From contig JAHFCY010000047.1 in the NCBI GenBank assembly GCA_023249255.1, positions 1 through 16,347 on the forward strand: DNA of 16,347 nt, written 5' to 3'. The stretch's first letter is position 1; every line of letters starts with the position of its first letter. A program made the translations under genes and the position numbers. The stretch is from Candidatus Lindowiibacteriota bacterium. Its GTDB lineage: Bacteria > Lindowbacteria > 2-12-FULL-62-27. The notes under the pieces were generated by a model that was given only the letters and a program-made list of their open reading frames with translations, was not told the origin of the DNA and did not search any database. Of the stretch, positions 15,062-16,347 are shown piece by piece.

Positions 15062-16183
15062 TCACAACGCCGGATTTCGAGGAAATGAGCCGAACATGCG
15101 AAGCTCCTCACATTCGGCCCGGACGGACGCGACAGCCTTCCGGACGGGCGGATCCTCCACGTGCCCCAGAAAATCGACGAAAAATACGTATTCAAACGGA
15201 CTGCGGATCGCGGGACGGCGGACCGTGGCGGTTCGGCCCCGGGTGGATCGCGCCGGACGGGATTCAATCCGCGTGAGATTGATGCGGTGCCTGGCAAAAC
15301 AGGTCAATACGCGGTTCAGCGCGCCCACACGATCCTTGAGAGAAAACGCGATGGATGTTTTGTCGGCGCCACTTCGGGGAGAAATCGTTTTTCCGAGAAC
15401 AAGAAATCTCGTCTGATTCTGCCGCGTGGAATCGATGCCGGTGGCGAGAATTTTCAGACCATACGCGCCGGCGGCGATTTCAGAAGCGACGGCGGCGGTC
15501 CGGCGGCGGGCGCGAGCCATCTGCGCGGCGGCGCCCGTGCTGGTCACTTCATGCAGGAGGGCGGACGGCAGATGGCGCGAGATCCAGGCGGACGCGAGGG
15601 CAAGCCCGTGCGTGTGGGAATAAATCTCCCGGATGTCGCCCAGTCGGGACGTCCGTGACAACAGAGCCAGACGGACACGAAGATGCTCTTCGGCGACGAC
15701 GTAGAGATTCGATCTGATCAGAGCGTCCAGCGTATGCGTCACCATGCCCTCGGCTGAATTTTCGACCGGCGTCACCCCGTAGTCGACGCGGCCGTCCTCG
15801 ACTTCTTCAAAAATTTCCGCGATGGTCGACATCGGAACAAATTGCGGCGCCGAACCGAAATGCTGGCGCGCGGCCTGCTCCGTGAATGTCCCCCCGGGGC
15901 CGAGATAGGCGACGCGAAGCGGGCGCACCATGTTGCGGGCGGCCGAGAACAGTTCGCCGAAAATCCTCCGCAATGCCTCGTCCGTCAGCGGGCCGGAATT
16001 TTTCCGGCGGAGGCGCGCGATGATTTTTTTCTCGCGGCTTGGATCATAAAACGGAAGCGTGAACTGGCCTTTGAGTTTGCCGATTTGTTTTACGAGGCGA
16101 AGCCTTTCGTTCAAGAGCGACAGGATATGATTGTCGAGCCGGTCTATTTTTTTTCGAATTGGCGAGAGCGCGGCAAGGCTCAC
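15062..16183 (-). CDS. pheA: Bifunctional chorismate mutase / prephenate dehydratase (P-protein)
   Basis: The enzyme converts chorismate to prephenate and prephenate to phenylpyruvate for phenylalanine synthesis. In the 373-residue product, chorismate mutase of the AroQ type is at 1-85 (IRKKIDRLDNHILSLLNERL, 9-28), prephenate dehydratase at about 89-266 (YLGPGGTFTEQAA, 93-105; TPVENSAEGMV, 138-148; the catalytic QTRF, 257-260), and an ACT regulatory domain at about 275-373 (RVGALN, 285-290; NLTRIESRP, 302-310; end GSFPRN). Some 12-15 extra Arg/Thr-rich residues (about 311-329) follow ESRP, next to where phenylalanine binds in related enzymes. The GTG start at 16183 is chosen because AGGAG lies 7 nt upstream and the family N-terminus begins there; an ATG at 16258 would overlap the previous gene by 71 nt. 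The upstream stop is 4 nt away. Confidence 0.95.
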   Translation of the reverse strand: MSLAALSPIRKKIDRLDNHILSLLNERLRLVKQIGKLKGQFTLPFYDPSREKKIIARLRRKNSGPLTDEALRRIFGELFSAARNMVRPLRVAYLGPGGTFTEQAARQHFGSAPQFVPMSTIAEIFEEVEDGRVDYGVTPVENSAEGMVTHTLDALIRSNLYVVAEEHLRVRLALLSRTSRLGDIREIYSHTHGLALASAWISRHLPSALLHEVTSTGAAAQMARARRRTAAVASEIAAGAYGLKILATGIDSTRQNQTRFLVLGKTISPRSGADKTSIAFSLKDRVGALNRVLTCFARHRINLTRIESRPARSTRGRTATVRRPAIRSPFEYVFFVDFLGHVEDPPVRKAVASVRAECEELRMFGSFPRNPAL

Positions 16184-16187
16184 AAGG

Positions 16188-16347
16188 TCACTCCTGCGGC
16201 GGGCGGACGGACGGATCCGCGGTCGCGATAGATTCCGTCTGATCGGCGGCCACCGCAACCGGCGCAGCCGGATCAGCCGACTCGATTATCGGCTGTGCCG
16301 ACTCCTTGAACAGCGAATCCAATTCAGTTTCGTCCGGCAAATCCTCC
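16188..16347 (-). CDS. C-terminal tail of an unidentified protein, possibly ScpB (partial)
   Basis: An open frame entering from beyond the window ends at TGA (16190-16188), 4 nt before the pheA GTG; its last bases supply the pheA ribosome binding site. The 52 visible residues begin EDLPDETELDSLFKES and continue Ala/Pro/Asp-rich to the end, with no fold. An acidic 'LPDxxELDxLF' stretch near the end is typical of the chromosome-segregation protein ScpB, and scpA-scpB precede pheA in some Geobacter-like genomes. This is suggestive only, so no symbol is given. Reading frame and coupling to pheA support it as a real gene end. Confidence 0.6.
   Translation of the reverse strand, partial: EDLPDETELDSLFKESAQPIIESADPAAPVAVAADQTESIATADPSVRPPQE

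Overview
All genes read on the minus strand, so transcription runs from high to low coordinates. The window is ordinary bacterial chromosome, moderately GC-rich by eye. It suggests a flagellated, Gram-negative-type (probably uncultivated) bacterium: there is a flagellar cap gene with a sigma-28-like promoter, class II-like EPSP synthase motifs, and an aromatic-cmk-rpsA gene order resembling the Pseudomonas 'aromatic supraoperon' and Geobacter-type loci. I cannot assign a phylum from sequence alone. No mobile element, phage gene, CRISPR array or toxin/defence system is visible.

Region A (16347-9482): the C-terminal tail of an unidentified protein (possibly ScpB), then pheA (GTG start), hisC, aroA, a cmk-plsC fusion and a divergent six-repeat S1 protein (rpsA position). 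Genes overlap or lie a few bases apart, indicating one operon for aromatic amino acid synthesis (chorismate/prephenate branch), CMP phosphorylation, phosphatidic-acid synthesis and translation. tyrA, often present in this kind of cluster, is missing here.

Region B (9458-3591): a membrane-anchored TPR protein is coupled (TAATG) to a membrane-anchored TPR/NHL/VWA-like protein, which overlaps pcm. After 66 bp comes tRNA-Pro(CGG), then acylphosphatase, an RpoD/RpoS-type sigma factor and adenine phosphoribosyltransferase, all within 7-27 bp of each other. From 16347 to 3591 no gap between genes exceeds about 70 bp, so regions A and B could be one very long transcription unit.

Region C (3590-1593): a 219-bp intergenic region with several hairpins and a good sigma-28-type promoter drives a lone fliD (flagellar filament cap).

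Region D (1592-1): a clear sigma-70 promoter starts the str operon: rpsL, a structured 172-bp spacer, rpsG, and the first 144 codons of fusA, which runs off the window. The rpsL-rpsG spacer holds several perfect inverted repeats, one just upstream of the rpsG ribosome binding site and followed by a T-rich run; it is the natural place for S7 autoregulation.

The least understood elements are the TPR and NHL/VWA-like envelope pair, the very divergent S1 protein with no Shine-Dalgarno, and the structured rpsL-rpsG spacer.
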